Assembly: GCA_043738095.1 (NCBI GenBank)
Contig: JAYSZI010000093.1
Coordinates: forward strand, 62,001 to 126,000
Length of the DNA stretch: 64,000 nucleotides
From: Lysobacter_K sp043738095
GTDB taxonomy: Bacteria; Pseudomonadota; Gammaproteobacteria; Xanthomonadales; Xanthomonadaceae
Direction of reading: 5' to 3'
A program made the position numbers and the translations under genes. This document shows, piece by piece, positions 1 through 11,200 of the stretch. The notes beneath the pieces were generated by a model. That model was not told the DNA's origin. It ran no database searches and worked only from the letters and a program-made list of their open reading frames with translations. The first letter of the stretch is position 1, and each line of letters starts with the position of its first letter.

Positions 1-932
<932 letters not shown>

Positions 933-1026
933 CAGGTTTCCGTTGGTATGAAGGGTCGGCGCGGGGAGGCGCATAGCTCCTGCGAGCAAGCGTGCTGACA
1001 GGGGCGAAGCCCGCGGCGAGGACCAC

Positions 1027-1046
1027 AAAAAAGCGCCCGCAGGCGC
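1027..1046 (-). terminator. Short GC hairpin with T6 tail between mtnA and gyrA (terminator or gyrA leader attenuator)
   Basis: Read on the minus strand, a 5-bp GC stem (arms 1042-1046 and 1033-1037, loop 1038-1041) is followed by six T residues (1032-1027). It lies about 200 bp past the mtnA stop and 95 bp before gyrA. A good -10 element lies upstream of it (1089-1097), so it may sit inside the gyrA leader. The rest of the gene-free stretch 933-1241 holds nothing else I recognise. Confidence 0.55.
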
Positions 1047-1088
1047 CTGTTTTGCAGCTCGCTCGGGGCGGCATCAAAAAGACGGGAA

Positions 1089-1097
1089 ATAGTACCA
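1089..1097 (-). promoter_or_regulatory. Candidate extended -10 promoter for gyrA
   Basis: The minus strand reads TGGTACTAT, an extended -10 (TGn plus TACTAT). No convincing -35 lies 17 bp upstream, where the bases read CTCCTT; extended -10 promoters often lack one. Transcription would start near 1082, giving a leader of about 150 nt before the gyrA ATG that contains the hairpin at 1027-1046. This is a prediction by eye. Confidence 0.4.
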
Positions 1098-1241
1098 CGG
1101 ATCGGGTGCCGAAGGAGCCCCGATTCCCACGCAGAAACAAGCACTTGCGACTGTTTTTACGCTTGCTGCGCGACTGGGCTTCTGGCGGCTTGCAGGTCGC
1201 GGACGGCCCCCCTCATCCGGGCACTGCCCGACCCTAGCGGA

Positions 1242-2306
<1,065 letters not shown>

Positions 2307-2350
2307 GGCTAGATTCTAAACGACGACCCCCGAACGATCCTCGGCGTGCC

Positions 2351-2378
2351 AACGAAAACGGGCGCCGCAGCGCCCGTT
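2351..2378 (-). terminator. Rho-independent terminator downstream of the DUF3011 gene
   Basis: A perfect 9-bp stem (AACGGGCGC at 2357-2365 with GCGCCCGTT at 2370-2378, loop CGCA) is followed on the minus strand by a short T-rich tail. It lies about 20 bp past the stop of the secreted DUF3011 gene, so mtnA probably has its own promoter in the short gap 2307-2350 or relies on read-through. Confidence 0.75.
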
Positions 2379-2399
2379 GGGTCCGTTACACCGGGGTCT

Positions 2400-3170
2400 T
2401 TAGCGGCCGCCCCAACCCTGGTCGTAGTGATCGCCGGTCTCGAAATCGGCTCGGCACCCGCCATCCACCCACACGCCACGATGGTCATAGCCCCAGTTGC
2501 GGCCTTCGATGCAGGCCGTGCGCGACAGCTGCCGTACCAGACGCACACCGCCTTGAGTAGCTACCGGGCAATGCTGCACGCGTCCGTCGTTCGACTCGCA
2601 GCGCACGGATTGCACGCCTTGTGAATGCCCACTGTCATTCCAGCCGTTCCCGCGCCCGCCACGGGCGCGGAACTCACCGCGGCAGCCACCCGACACCCAC
2701 ACGCCGCGATCGTTCCAACCCCAGCTTTGGTCGCGAATGCAGGCGCTGCGTGACAGCTGACGCACCATCTCGATGCCACGCCGTGCATCCATCGGGCAAA
2801 GATTGGATCGGCCCGAGGTGGACTCGCAACGCACCACCCGACCGGGATCGCCGTCGTTGCCGTAGCCCGGGTAGCGGCCGCCACCCCGGTCCGCCACGAA
2901 GTCGGCGCGGCAGCCTTGCGCGACCCAGATGCCGGCCCGGTCCATGCCCCAGCTTTGTCCCTCGATGCACGCGCTGCGCGACAGTTGGCGGACCATGCGC
3001 ACGCCGCCGCGGGTGTCGAGCGCGCAATGCCGCTCGCGACCATCACTGGACTCGCAGCGCACGACTTGATCGCTCCCCTGTGCCGGACCACCGCGGTACT
3101 GCGCCAATGCAGTGGGCGTCGCAGTAATGCCGGCCAGCGCCAGCGCAAAAAACAGTAGGTTTTGACGCAT
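2400..3170 (-). CDS. Secreted protein with three DUF3011 repeats
   Basis: The 256-residue product begins with a clear Sec signal peptide (MRQNLLFFALALAGITATPTALA, cleavage expected near residue 23) and then carries three copies of a roughly 55-residue unit, about residues 37-91, 107-161 and 185-239. Each unit has the pattern VRCES..GR...C, a central VRQLSR..C, and a tail W..GC(R)x(D/E)F, with four cysteines that could form two disulphides per unit. This matches the DUF3011 family, common in xanthomonads and of unknown function. The linkers are Gly/Arg/Asn-rich. A terminator follows the gene, and the upstream neighbour epmA ends about 108 bp away, so it is probably monocistronic. I infer an extracytoplasmic location and assign no function. 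Confidence 0.85.
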   Translation of the reverse strand: MRQNLLFFALALAGITATPTALAQYRGGPAQGSDQVVRCESSDGRERHCALDTRGGVRMVRQLSRSACIEGQSWGMDRAGIWVAQGCRADFVADRGGGRYPGYGNDGDPGRVVRCESTSGRSNLCPMDARRGIEMVRQLSRSACIRDQSWGWNDRGVWVSGGCRGEFRARGGRGNGWNDSGHSQGVQSVRCESNDGRVQHCPVATQGGVRLVRQLSRTACIEGRNWGYDHRGVWVDGGCRADFETGDHYDQGWGGR

Positions 3171-3278
3171 GACGGCGATCCCCTGTGGAGGTTCGGACTC
3201 ACTGTACGGGCGCGGGATGAACGGGAAATCAAGTTTTCCCCCACTGCGCGACGGGGGCCGAAGCCGTTTATCGGGCGC

Positions 3279-4259
3279 TTATCCGCGGCCGAAATCAAAC
3301 GCGAGCACATCGGCGATGCGACCGGTGCCGAGCATGGCCATCAACAGGCGATCGACGCCCATCGCCACCCCAGCGCAGTCCGGGAAACCCCCGGTCAGCG
3401 CCGCCAGCAGATGCGCATCGCACGGGGGCGCTACGACCCCGCGCTGGGTGCGCACGCGGCGGTCATGCTCGAGGCGCCGCGCTTGCTCGTCGGCATCGGC
3501 GAGCTCGTGGTAGCCGTTGGCAATTTCCAGTGACCCCAAGTAGAGCTCGAACCGCTCCGCAACTGGAATGTTTTCCGCGCCGTCGTCGCGCACGCGCGCC
3601 AACGCGCACTGGCTGGCGGGGTAGTCGTAAACCGCGAGCAGCTGGTCGGGCGGGAACGACGGCTGCAGCCGATGCGTCATCAGCAAGTCGAGCCAGTCGT
3701 CGCGCGTGAGGCCTGTCGGATCGATGACGCTATTGCCGAGCGCCGCGCGCAGTTGCGCGTCGCTGGCACTGTGTGGATCGATGCCCAACTGCTGACGGTA
3801 GAGTTCGTGATACGCGACTTCGACCAGATGCGCACGCCGGCCGACCAGTGCCAGTGCCTCGCCGATCAGCGCGGTTGTTTCCCAGATCAGCGCACGGTGG
3901 TCGCAGCCGAGGCGATACCACTCGAGCATGGTGAACTCCGGGTTGTGGCGACCGCCGGCTTCGCCATCGCGGAATACCCGTCCTAGTTCATAACAGTCGC
4001 CGAAGCCCGCGGCGAGCAGACGCTTGAGCGGGTACTCGGGCGAGGTGCGCAGCCAGCGCGTGCGCGGTGCACCGTCGGTGCGGCCGCCGAACTGAAGCGA
4101 GAACGAGGCGATGTTCGGATCAGTGTTGCCAGCGAGCGACAGCACGGGGGTTTCGACTTCGGTGACGTTGCGCTGCGCGAAGAAACTGCGGATCAGCGCA
4201 TTGAGTTGCGCGCGCAGGCGCAGCGCAGCGAAGTCCGCCGAGGGGCGCCAATCCGTCAT
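3279..4259 (-). CDS. epmA: Elongation factor P beta-lysine ligase (EF-P-(R)-beta-lysine ligase)
   Basis: EpmA (GenX/PoxA) is a free-standing paralogue of the lysyl-tRNA synthetase catalytic domain; it attaches (R)-beta-lysine to a conserved lysine of elongation factor P. The 326-residue length matches the family, and the protein lacks the anticodon-binding domain of LysRS. Class II synthetase motifs are visible: motif 2 around RVFRDGEAGGRHNPEFTMLEW and motif 3 near GVAMGVDRLLMAMLG at the C terminus. The ATG at 4259 overlaps the stop of the upstream VOC gene by four bases (ATGA), so the two are translationally coupled. The partner genes epmB and efp are not in the window. Confidence 0.95.
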   Translation of the reverse strand: MTDWRPSADFAALRLRAQLNALIRSFFAQRNVTEVETPVLSLAGNTDPNIASFSLQFGGRTDGAPRTRWLRTSPEYPLKRLLAAGFGDCYELGRVFRDGEAGGRHNPEFTMLEWYRLGCDHRALIWETTALIGEALALVGRRAHLVEVAYHELYRQQLGIDPHSASDAQLRAALGNSVIDPTGLTRDDWLDLLMTHRLQPSFPPDQLLAVYDYPASQCALARVRDDGAENIPVAERFELYLGSLEIANGYHELADADEQARRLEHDRRVRTQRGVVAPPCDAHLLAALTGGFPDCAGVAMGVDRLLMAMLGTGRIADVLAFDFGRG

Positions 4260-4642
4260 CGCGGCCAGGCCAGCTTGGCTACGATCACCCGAAACCCCTC
4301 GCGATCACTGAAGCTCGCGCCATGGTCGTTCCAGTAAGGATTGGGTGACGTTACTCGGACAAAGCCGGCTACCTCAAGGTCGCTGATCCGCCGCTGCCAT
4401 TGCGCATCGTCGGGCTCGTATAACGCCAGCGCCTCCTCCGCTTCCGGCCGTGCAACGCGCGGTGCTGGCGCGCGCACGAACGCGAGGTGCCAGCCCGCGC
4501 CTTTCCAGCCAAGAAACACCGCGGCGTAGTCATCGCGATCTTCAAAGCCACCTTGCGTGTCCATCCCCAGCCCGGTGCGGTACTGCACCGCCAGCGCCAC
4601 CGGATCTGCGCAATGGCGGACGATGCGCAGCACTGGACTCAT
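4256..4642 (-). CDS. VOC-fold (glyoxalase/bleomycin-resistance-like) protein
   Basis: The 128-residue protein fits one two-module VOC fold: an N-terminal half (LRIVRHCADPVALAVQYR...) and a C-terminal half ending GASFSDREGFRVIVAKLAW, a typical last strand and helix of glyoxalase-like proteins. Metal ligands cannot be assigned with confidence. It overlaps ligA (ATGA at 4639-4642) and epmA (4256-4259), so it sits in a tightly packed ligA-VOC-epmA unit. The substrate is unknown; YycE-like members are mostly uncharacterised. Confidence 0.8.
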   Translation of the reverse strand: MSPVLRIVRHCADPVALAVQYRTGLGMDTQGGFEDRDDYAAVFLGWKGAGWHLAFVRAPAPRVARPEAEEALALYEPDDAQWQRRISDLEVAGFVRVTSPNPYWNDHGASFSDREGFRVIVAKLAWPR

Positions 4643-6993
4643 CCGGCGGCACCGCTGCGATCTAGAAATGCGAGCAGACGTACCTCGTCCCAGATCTCGA
4701 TGCCCAGTTCGCGCGCCTTGTCGAGCTTGGAACCGGCCGCTTCGCCGGCGACCACGAAGCTGGTCTTCTTCGACACGCTGCCAGCGACCTTCGCGCCGAG
4801 CGCTTCAAGTCGCGCCTTGGCCTCGTCGCGGCTCAGCGCGGACAGAGTACCGGTGAGCACGGTGGTCTGGCCTTCGAGCGGACCAGTCACGATCGCCGCG
4901 GCAGCCGGCGTGATTGCATCCAGTCGCGCAAGCGCCGCGCCGCTTGCGCTGAGCAGGGCGGCGTTCGCTGGTGCCTCGCGCCACGCAACCAGCGCCTGCG
5001 CGCTTTCCAGCGGCAAACCGGCAGTGAGTAACCGATGCTCCGGTGCCCCCAGCAGCACGCTGGTGTCGGGCACGGCCGCCGCCAATTGCTCGGCGCGAAT
5101 CCGGGTGATCTTCGGGATTTCGAGGTCAACCAGCATGGTCGCCAGACTCAAGCCCTCGCGCAGCTTGGGCGAGGGCGGATGTGCATCAGTAATGGTTACG
5201 CCGCGCGCGAGCAGGTCGTCGATCACCTGCTGGTTGCCCGGCTGGTCGAGGAAATGCCCGATCGCGCGCGCGGACTCGGCGCCGATATCGGGCACGCGCT
5301 TGAACAGCGGCCACGGAAGCCGGCGGATCACCTCGAGATCGCCGAACCACGCGGCCAGCCCCTTGGCCGTGTTTTCGCCAACGTGCTGGATGCCAAGGGC
5401 ATACAAAAACCGCTCCAGCGTCGTGTCGCGGCTGGCGTCGATCGCGGCAATCAAATTCTGCGCCCACTTGGTCGCGACCTTGCCGCCTTTCACCGTCTCC
5501 GGCGTCGTGCCGTCGCGCTCATCAACCCGGCGCTTCATCGCCAGCAGGTCGTCGAGCGTGAGTTGGTAAAGATCGGCGACCGACTGCAGGTACCCGAGGT
5601 CACTGAGATCCTCGATATAGCGATCGCCGAGGCCGTCAATATCCAGCGCGCGGCGCGAGGCGAAATGGCGGATCGCCTCCTTGCGCTGTGCGCCGCAGGC
5701 AAGTTCGCCCGAACACCGCCACGCGGCCTCGCCCTCTTCGCGCACGATCTGCGAGCCGCACACCGGACACGCAGTCGGCATCGACCACGCAGGCGCCTCG
5801 GGATCGCGGTACTCGGGCACGACGCGGACGATTTCGGGGATCACGTCGCCGGCGCGGCGCACGATCACGGTGTCGCCTACGCGCACGTCCAGGCGCGCGA
5901 TCTGGTCGGCGTTGTGCAGGGTCGCGCTGGTGACGACGACGCCGCCGACCTGCACAGCCTTCAATTTCGCCACCGGCGTAGCGGCGCCGGTGCGGCCGAT
6001 TTGGATTTCGATCGCCTCCAGCAGCGTGGACTGCTCCTGCGCAGGGAACTTGTGTGCGAGTGCCCAGCGCGGCGCGCGCGAAACGAAGCCCATCTCGCGT
6101 TGCCCAGCAAGGTCATCGAGCTTGTAGACGACGCCGTCGATGTCGAATGCGAGAGTCGCACGCTTAGCGCCGATGCCGCGGTAGTAGTCGAGCAGACCCT
6201 CAACGCCGATCACGACATCGCTTTCGGCGCTGACCGGAAAGCCCCACTCGCGCAACAGGGCAAGCGTTCCCGAATGCGTGGCGGGCAGCACGCCGCCTTC
6301 GACCAACCCGACGCCATAGGCGAAGAACGCCAGCGGGCGCTGCGCGGTGAGGCGCGGATCGAGCTGGCGCAGCGAGCCGGCGGCGCCGTTGCGCGGATTG
6401 GCCAGCACCTTGCCGCCGTGAGCACGTGCATGTTCGTTGTAGCGAGCAAACGCGGCCAGCGGCATGTAGACCTCGCCGCGTACCTCCAGCGTTTCGGGCC
6501 AGCCGCTGCCGCGCAGCTGCAACGGGATAGCTTTGACGGTACGCAGGTTGGCGGTGACGTCCTCGCCGGTGGCGCCGTCGCCGCGCGTTGCGCCCTGCAC
6601 GAAGCGGCCGTGCTCGTAGCGCAGACTGATCGCTAGGCCATCGAGTTTGGGCTCGGCGGAAAACACCGGTTGCGCGCGATCGACACGCTCCTCGATGCGG
6701 CACACGAAGTCAGCGACCTCCTCCTCGCTGAAGGCGTTGCCCAGCGACAGCATCGGGATCGCGTGGCGGACCTTGGCGAACGCGCCCGACGGCGCCGCGC
6801 CCACGCGCTGCGTCGGCGAATCCGCGCTGGCGAATGCCGGGTGCGCCGTTTCCAGCGCTTCGAGTTCGCGCAGCAGCGCATCGTATTCGACGTCGGCCAG
6901 GGTCGGATCGTCGAGGACGTAGTAGCGGTGATTGGCGTCGTCGAGCTGGCGGCGCAGTTCGTCGATGCGGGCGGAGGGATGGGTTGTGGTCAT
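4639..6993 (-). CDS. ligA: NAD+-dependent DNA ligase
   Basis: LigA seals nicks during replication and repair using NAD+ as cofactor. The product is 784 residues, longer than the 671 of E. coli. The adenylation site is Lys in EPKLDGLAIS at about residue 115. An OB fold follows, then a four-cysteine zinc finger (CPVCGSQIVREEGEAAWRC with CSGEL.C after it) near residues 408-432, helix-hairpin-helix repeats, and a C-terminal BRCT domain from about residue 700 (LEGQTTVLTGTLSALSRDEA). The start at 6993 (MTTTHPSARIDELRRQLDDAN) matches the usual LigA N terminus. The upstream gene is zipA, the usual gammaproteobacterial partner, but here a palindromic repeat lies between them. Confidence 0.98.
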   Translation of the reverse strand: MTTTHPSARIDELRRQLDDANHRYYVLDDPTLADVEYDALLRELEALETAHPAFASADSPTQRVGAAPSGAFAKVRHAIPMLSLGNAFSEEEVADFVCRIEERVDRAQPVFSAEPKLDGLAISLRYEHGRFVQGATRGDGATGEDVTANLRTVKAIPLQLRGSGWPETLEVRGEVYMPLAAFARYNEHARAHGGKVLANPRNGAAGSLRQLDPRLTAQRPLAFFAYGVGLVEGGVLPATHSGTLALLREWGFPVSAESDVVIGVEGLLDYYRGIGAKRATLAFDIDGVVYKLDDLAGQREMGFVSRAPRWALAHKFPAQEQSTLLEAIEIQIGRTGAATPVAKLKAVQVGGVVVTSATLHNADQIARLDVRVGDTVIVRRAGDVIPEIVRVVPEYRDPEAPAWSMPTACPVCGSQIVREEGEAAWRCSGELACGAQRKEAIRHFASRRALDIDGLGDRYIEDLSDLGYLQSVADLYQLTLDDLLAMKRRVDERDGTTPETVKGGKVATKWAQNLIAAIDASRDTTLERFLYALGIQHVGENTAKGLAAWFGDLEVIRRLPWPLFKRVPDIGAESARAIGHFLDQPGNQQVIDDLLARGVTITDAHPPSPKLREGLSLATMLVDLEIPKITRIRAEQLAAAVPDTSVLLGAPEHRLLTAGLPLESAQALVAWREAPANAALLSASGAALARLDAITPAAAAIVTGPLEGQTTVLTGTLSALSRDEAKARLEALGAKVAGSVSKKTSFVVAGEAAGSKLDKARELGIEIWDEVRLLAFLDRSGAAG

Positions 6994-7041
6994 GCTGGTC
7001 CTGCGCCGTTGATAAGTAACCTCGAAGCATCCGGTTTTAGC

Positions 7042-7126
7042 TCGTCATTCCCGCGAAAGCGGGAATCCAGTGGCGTAACCCCTCGAAGCCCGAGACGCTG
7101 GATTCCCGCGTTCGCGGGAATGACGA
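7042..7126. repeat. Paired palindromic repeat element between zipA and ligA
   Basis: Two 29-bp arms face each other: 7042-7070 (TCGTCATTCCCGCGAAAGCG followed by GGAATCCAG) and 7098-7126 (its reverse complement with one mismatch). Each arm is itself palindromic around CCCGCGAAAGCGGG. It belongs to the widespread REP-like 'cattcccgcgaaagcgggaatccag' family and is related to the copy at 13954-14092. The remainder of the 318-bp gap 6994-7311 contains GC hairpins around 7250-7283 but no gene that I can see. Confidence 0.85.
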
Positions 7127-7311
7127 TGTGAGATTCCCGGCCATTCGAGTGGCTCTTGCGCGCCGCTCCGGAAAAATTGTCGCTACAACGAAAAATCCCC
7201 TACGTACGATGGCAACTGCGCTCCACGCGCGAGTCGAGCCCGTAGATGGAAGCGCTGCTTACTGCATGCGGATAATGCAGCGCCTGGAGCAAGGCGCTGC
7301 CGTCGGCAGCG

Positions 7312-8067
7312 TTACCAGCGCGCTGGCTTGGTCAACGGAGGCGCTTCGCGCTGGCGATCGTAGGCGCGCAGCTCGTCGCGGATCTGGGCGATCCGTTGGC
7401 GGCCAAGGGCGGCGCGCGCTTCGTCGAGCACCACGCCGTCAAGCAGTTCGGCCAGACGCTGCGCCGTCGGCAGCATGGTTTCCCACGCATCCAGCGCGCC
7501 GATCGGCGCCGGCAAGGTGAGGAAAAACGCGATAGCCGGGGTCTCCAGGGACTGGATCGCCGCCATATCGAAGCTGCCGGGTTTCATGATGTTGGCGACA
7601 CTGAACACCGGGCCGCGCTCGGGATGGCCTTCGACCAGGCGGTGAAATACGCCCATGTGACCGTAGACCAGGCCCGCCTTCTCGGCTGCGACGACAATAT
7701 CGGCACCGTGCAGTTTTTCACCTGCACGCGCGGCCAGGTAGAGGGTGACAATCTTGTCGAACTCGTCGTTGGCACGGCGGCCGAGGTCACTGTTGGCCGT
7801 GCCGGTACCGGCATCGAGCGTGCGGTTGAACAGTTCGAGTTCGGCCTGGGTGGTCGCCTCACCGGCCATCGGCGCGTCGTCGCCACCCAGTTCGCCTTCC
7901 AGCTGCTCGCCCAGCGTCGGCTCGCGCCGCATGCCCTCGGCACCGGCTGGCCGCACCACGCGTTTGCCCTGCCCTGGCTTGCGCGGCCGGCCAAAGAACA
8001 CGATCGCGGCAACCAGTATCAGGCCCGCGATCAGGATGCCGATCCGCAGCATGGTCACTTCCGACAT
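7312..8067 (-). CDS. zipA: Cell division protein ZipA
   Basis: ZipA anchors FtsZ protofilaments to the inner membrane at the division site. The 251-residue protein has the expected plan: an N-terminal transmembrane helix (residues about 6-26, MLRIGILIAGLILVAAIVFF), a basic stretch (GRPRKPGQGKRVVR), a short linker, and a C-terminal FtsZ-binding domain from about residue 110 (FDKIVTLYLAARAGEKLHG... to ...LRAYDRQRE). The linker is much shorter than the Pro/Gln-rich one of E. coli ZipA (328 residues). AGGAGA lies 8 bp upstream of the ATG at 8067, which supports this start over the internal Met6. It sits between smc and ligA, a conserved gammaproteobacterial order. Confidence 0.92.
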   Translation of the reverse strand: MSEVTMLRIGILIAGLILVAAIVFFGRPRKPGQGKRVVRPAGAEGMRREPTLGEQLEGELGGDDAPMAGEATTQAELELFNRTLDAGTGTANSDLGRRANDEFDKIVTLYLAARAGEKLHGADIVVAAEKAGLVYGHMGVFHRLVEGHPERGPVFSVANIMKPGSFDMAAIQSLETPAIAFFLTLPAPIGALDAWETMLPTAQRLAELLDGVVLDEARAALGRQRIAQIRDELRAYDRQREAPPLTKPARW

Positions 8068-8245
8068 GGGTGGATCTCCTTTGGCGGGGTCCGCGACGAT
8101 CGCGAAAAACGCGAAAAATATACTGGAACTGAAAGACCGCTGCTCGCCTTGTCCGTACTGCGGTCAAGGCATCAAAGGTATCTGGCACCACCTGTTGGTG
8201 CTTCTCGTAACGTCTTCCAGACAACGATTCGATTTAGCGCGCGCC

Positions 8246-11200
8246 TTACGCTGCGCCGGCCAGGCGCGTCGCCTCAGCCAGATCCACCGACACCAGCCGG
8301 CTGACACCGGGCTCGCGCATGGTGACTCCTGACAATTGTTGCGCGGCTTCCATCGTCGCCTTGTTGTGGCTGACGAACAGGAACTGTACCTGCTCGCTCA
8401 TCTCGCTGACCAACGCGCAGAAGCGGCCGACGTTGGCCTCGTCCAGCGGCGCATCGACTTCGTCGAGCAGGCAGAACGGCGCCGGGTTTAGCCGGAAGAT
8501 CGCAAACACCAGCGCGACCGCGGTCATCGCTTTCTCGCCACCGGACAACAGCGAGATGTTCGACACGCGCTTGCCGGGGGGGCGCGCCATGATCGCCACG
8601 CCGCTGTCGAGCAGGTCCTCGCCGGTGAGCTCGAGGTAGGCGTGACCGCCACCGAATAGGCGTGGGTACAACTCCTGCACGCCGGAATTGACCCGGTCGA
8701 ACGTGTCCTTGAATCGGCCACGCGTCTCGCGGTCGATCTTGCGGATCGCATCCTCGAGCGTCTCCAGCGCAGTGGTCAGGTCCGTGTTCTGGGCGTCGAG
8801 GTAGTCCTTGCGCTGCGCCGCCTCGGCGTGTTCGGCAATCGCCGCGAGGTTGACGGGCTCCAAGCGGCGCAGCTTGCCGTCCAGATCGACAACCGCCTTT
8901 TCCCACACCTGGGCGTCGGCGTCGTCGGTCAGGGTGTTGATGACTTCGTCGAGCACGAAACCCGCGGCAATCACCGCCCCATTGAGCTGCTCGGCCTTGA
9001 GCACGAGCGCCTGCTGTTCGAGGCGGCGTTGCCCGATCGCTTCACGTTGCTGCAGCGCCTGCTCGTCGCGTTGCTGGCGGGTCTGCTCAAACCGGCGCAG
9101 ATCGTGGTCGATGCCATCGAGCGTGGTGCGTGCGGCGGTCAGGGCTTGCTCTGTCAGCACGCGTTGTTCGAGCGCGACCTGGCGCTGCTGCTCCAGCGTC
9201 TGCACCGGGGCGTCGCCGTCGGCCAGCTGGGTCACCAGGTCTTCCAGGCGCGAATCCAGCTGGCCGCGCTGGCCGCCCATGCGGTCGAGCGCCTGCGCCA
9301 GCCCGACGATCTGCGTGCGCTGCGCCTCCAGCGTCAGCGCCAGCGCATGCGCCATGTCGCGTGATTCGCGCGCGGTATTTCGGGCCTGGTCGCGGGCTTC
9401 GCCAAGCGTGCGGCGTTCGCTGTCGAGGACGTGGCGCGCGTCTTCGAGCTCGCTCATGCGGGCGACTGCGGCCTCCTGGCGATTGCGCGCCTCGCGGGCC
9501 TGCTCGCGGGCGCTGTTGAGGACTACGGCAAGCTGAGCCAGTTCCGCGTCGATCGTCTCGATGCGGCCGCGCGCGGACTCCAGGCGACCCTGCTGGCTCT
9601 GCAACTGCCCCGCCAGTTCCGACACGTTGCGGTGGGCGACATACAAGGTGCGCTGCGCGTCTTCGCGCTGCTGTTCGGCGGCGAGCAGGCGGTCGCGCAG
9701 CTGCGTCAGCGACGCATCGAGTTCGCGCTCGCGGGCCTGCAGCGTGTCGATCTCGCCGCGCAACGACTGGATCTCGCGCTCGCGCAACAACGCGCCCTGC
9801 TGAGCCGCGCCCGAACGCAGCACGCGAACCCAGCCCGCGCCGATGCGTTCGCCGTCGCGAGTGATCACTGAGTCGTCCGCGCCCAGCGAAGTCAGAAGCG
9901 CGCGTGCGCTCGGCAAATCGTCGGCGGTGTGCAAACGCGCGAGCAAGCGACGGATCGCCGCCGGGCCCTGCACCTTCGCCGCCAGCGAACTCGCGGGATA
10001 GAAGGTGTCGTCAGTCTGCGGCGACACGAGCGTCAGCCGGCCTTCGCCGAGTTCGCCGATCGCCTCGACCAGTGCTTCCGGGGCGTCGACCAGCACGCCT
10101 TCGATCAGCTGACCTAACGCGCCTTCGACCGCGTTCTCCCAACCGGCCTCGACCACCAGCGTCTCGCCTACGCGCGTGGCCGCATCGAGCCCGCGCGCCT
10201 GCAGCCAGTTCCGCGCGGCGCCTTGCTCTTGGCCGAGCGCAGCGTGCTGCAGCGTTTCCAGCGACGACAACCGGCCGCGTGCGGCCTGCGCCTGCTTGCG
10301 CACGTCGGCCAGGCCGGTCTGCGCGGTGCGTTGCTGTTCCTGCAGTTCGCCGACACGCCCCTTGCGGCTTTCCAGTTCGTCGCCAAGGCTGTCCAGCGAC
10401 ACCTGTTGCGTTTCGTGTTGTTCCTGCAGAGCGGAGAACGCTTCGGCCAATGCGGTCAGGTCGAGCCCGGTGCGCTCGCTACCGAGCAGTTCACGGCGGC
10501 GGTCGGCATCGAGCGATTGCCGGTCCAGATGTTCGAGCCGGGTGCGTTCGACGTCGGCCACCCGCGCGGCCTCGGATTGCGCGCGGCTGTGTTCGTCCCA
10601 ACGCTGCTGCCAGTCACTGAGCTTGAGCTCGGCCTCGCGCAGCGCTTCCTGACGCGCGCCATCGTCTTCGCGCAGCTGTTCGAGCCTCGGCTCGGCGTCG
10701 GCCACGGCCACTTGCAGGACATCCAGTCGCGCTTGGTCGCTGCCGATATGCGCGGCGATCTCCGCCAGCGCGGTCTGCGCTTCGTCGCGCGCACGCTGCA
10801 GGCGCGTGGCCATTTCGCGCTGGTGCTGGATCTGTTGTTCGATGCGCGCCAGTGCGCCGCTGACTTCGTAGCTGTCGGCCTGCGCCTTGTTCATCGCGCC
10901 GGCAGCCGTCTCGCGGCCCGCGCGACCGGTTTCGATCTCGCGCTCGGCCTCGCGCTGTTCGGCGATCAACTGCTGCAGGCGGGTTTCCTGCTGTGCGAGT
11001 TTTTCGCGCTGGGCCTGCAGCTTCTGGTCGAGCGCGCGGTGCTCCAGCGCCTTCCACTGCGCGTCCTTGATCCGGCGTTCGGCTTGGATGGTCTGGTACT
11101 GCTCGGCCTGGCGCGCTTGGCGCTTGAGGTGCTCGAGCTGCTTGCCGACTTCGTCGCGCAGGTCGCTGAGGCGGTCGAGATTCTCGCGGGTGTGGCGGAT

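Noticed and set aside
5035..6636. Long plus-strand open frame opposite ligA
   Set aside because: Antisense artefact of high GC codon bias; no ribosome binding site or domain.
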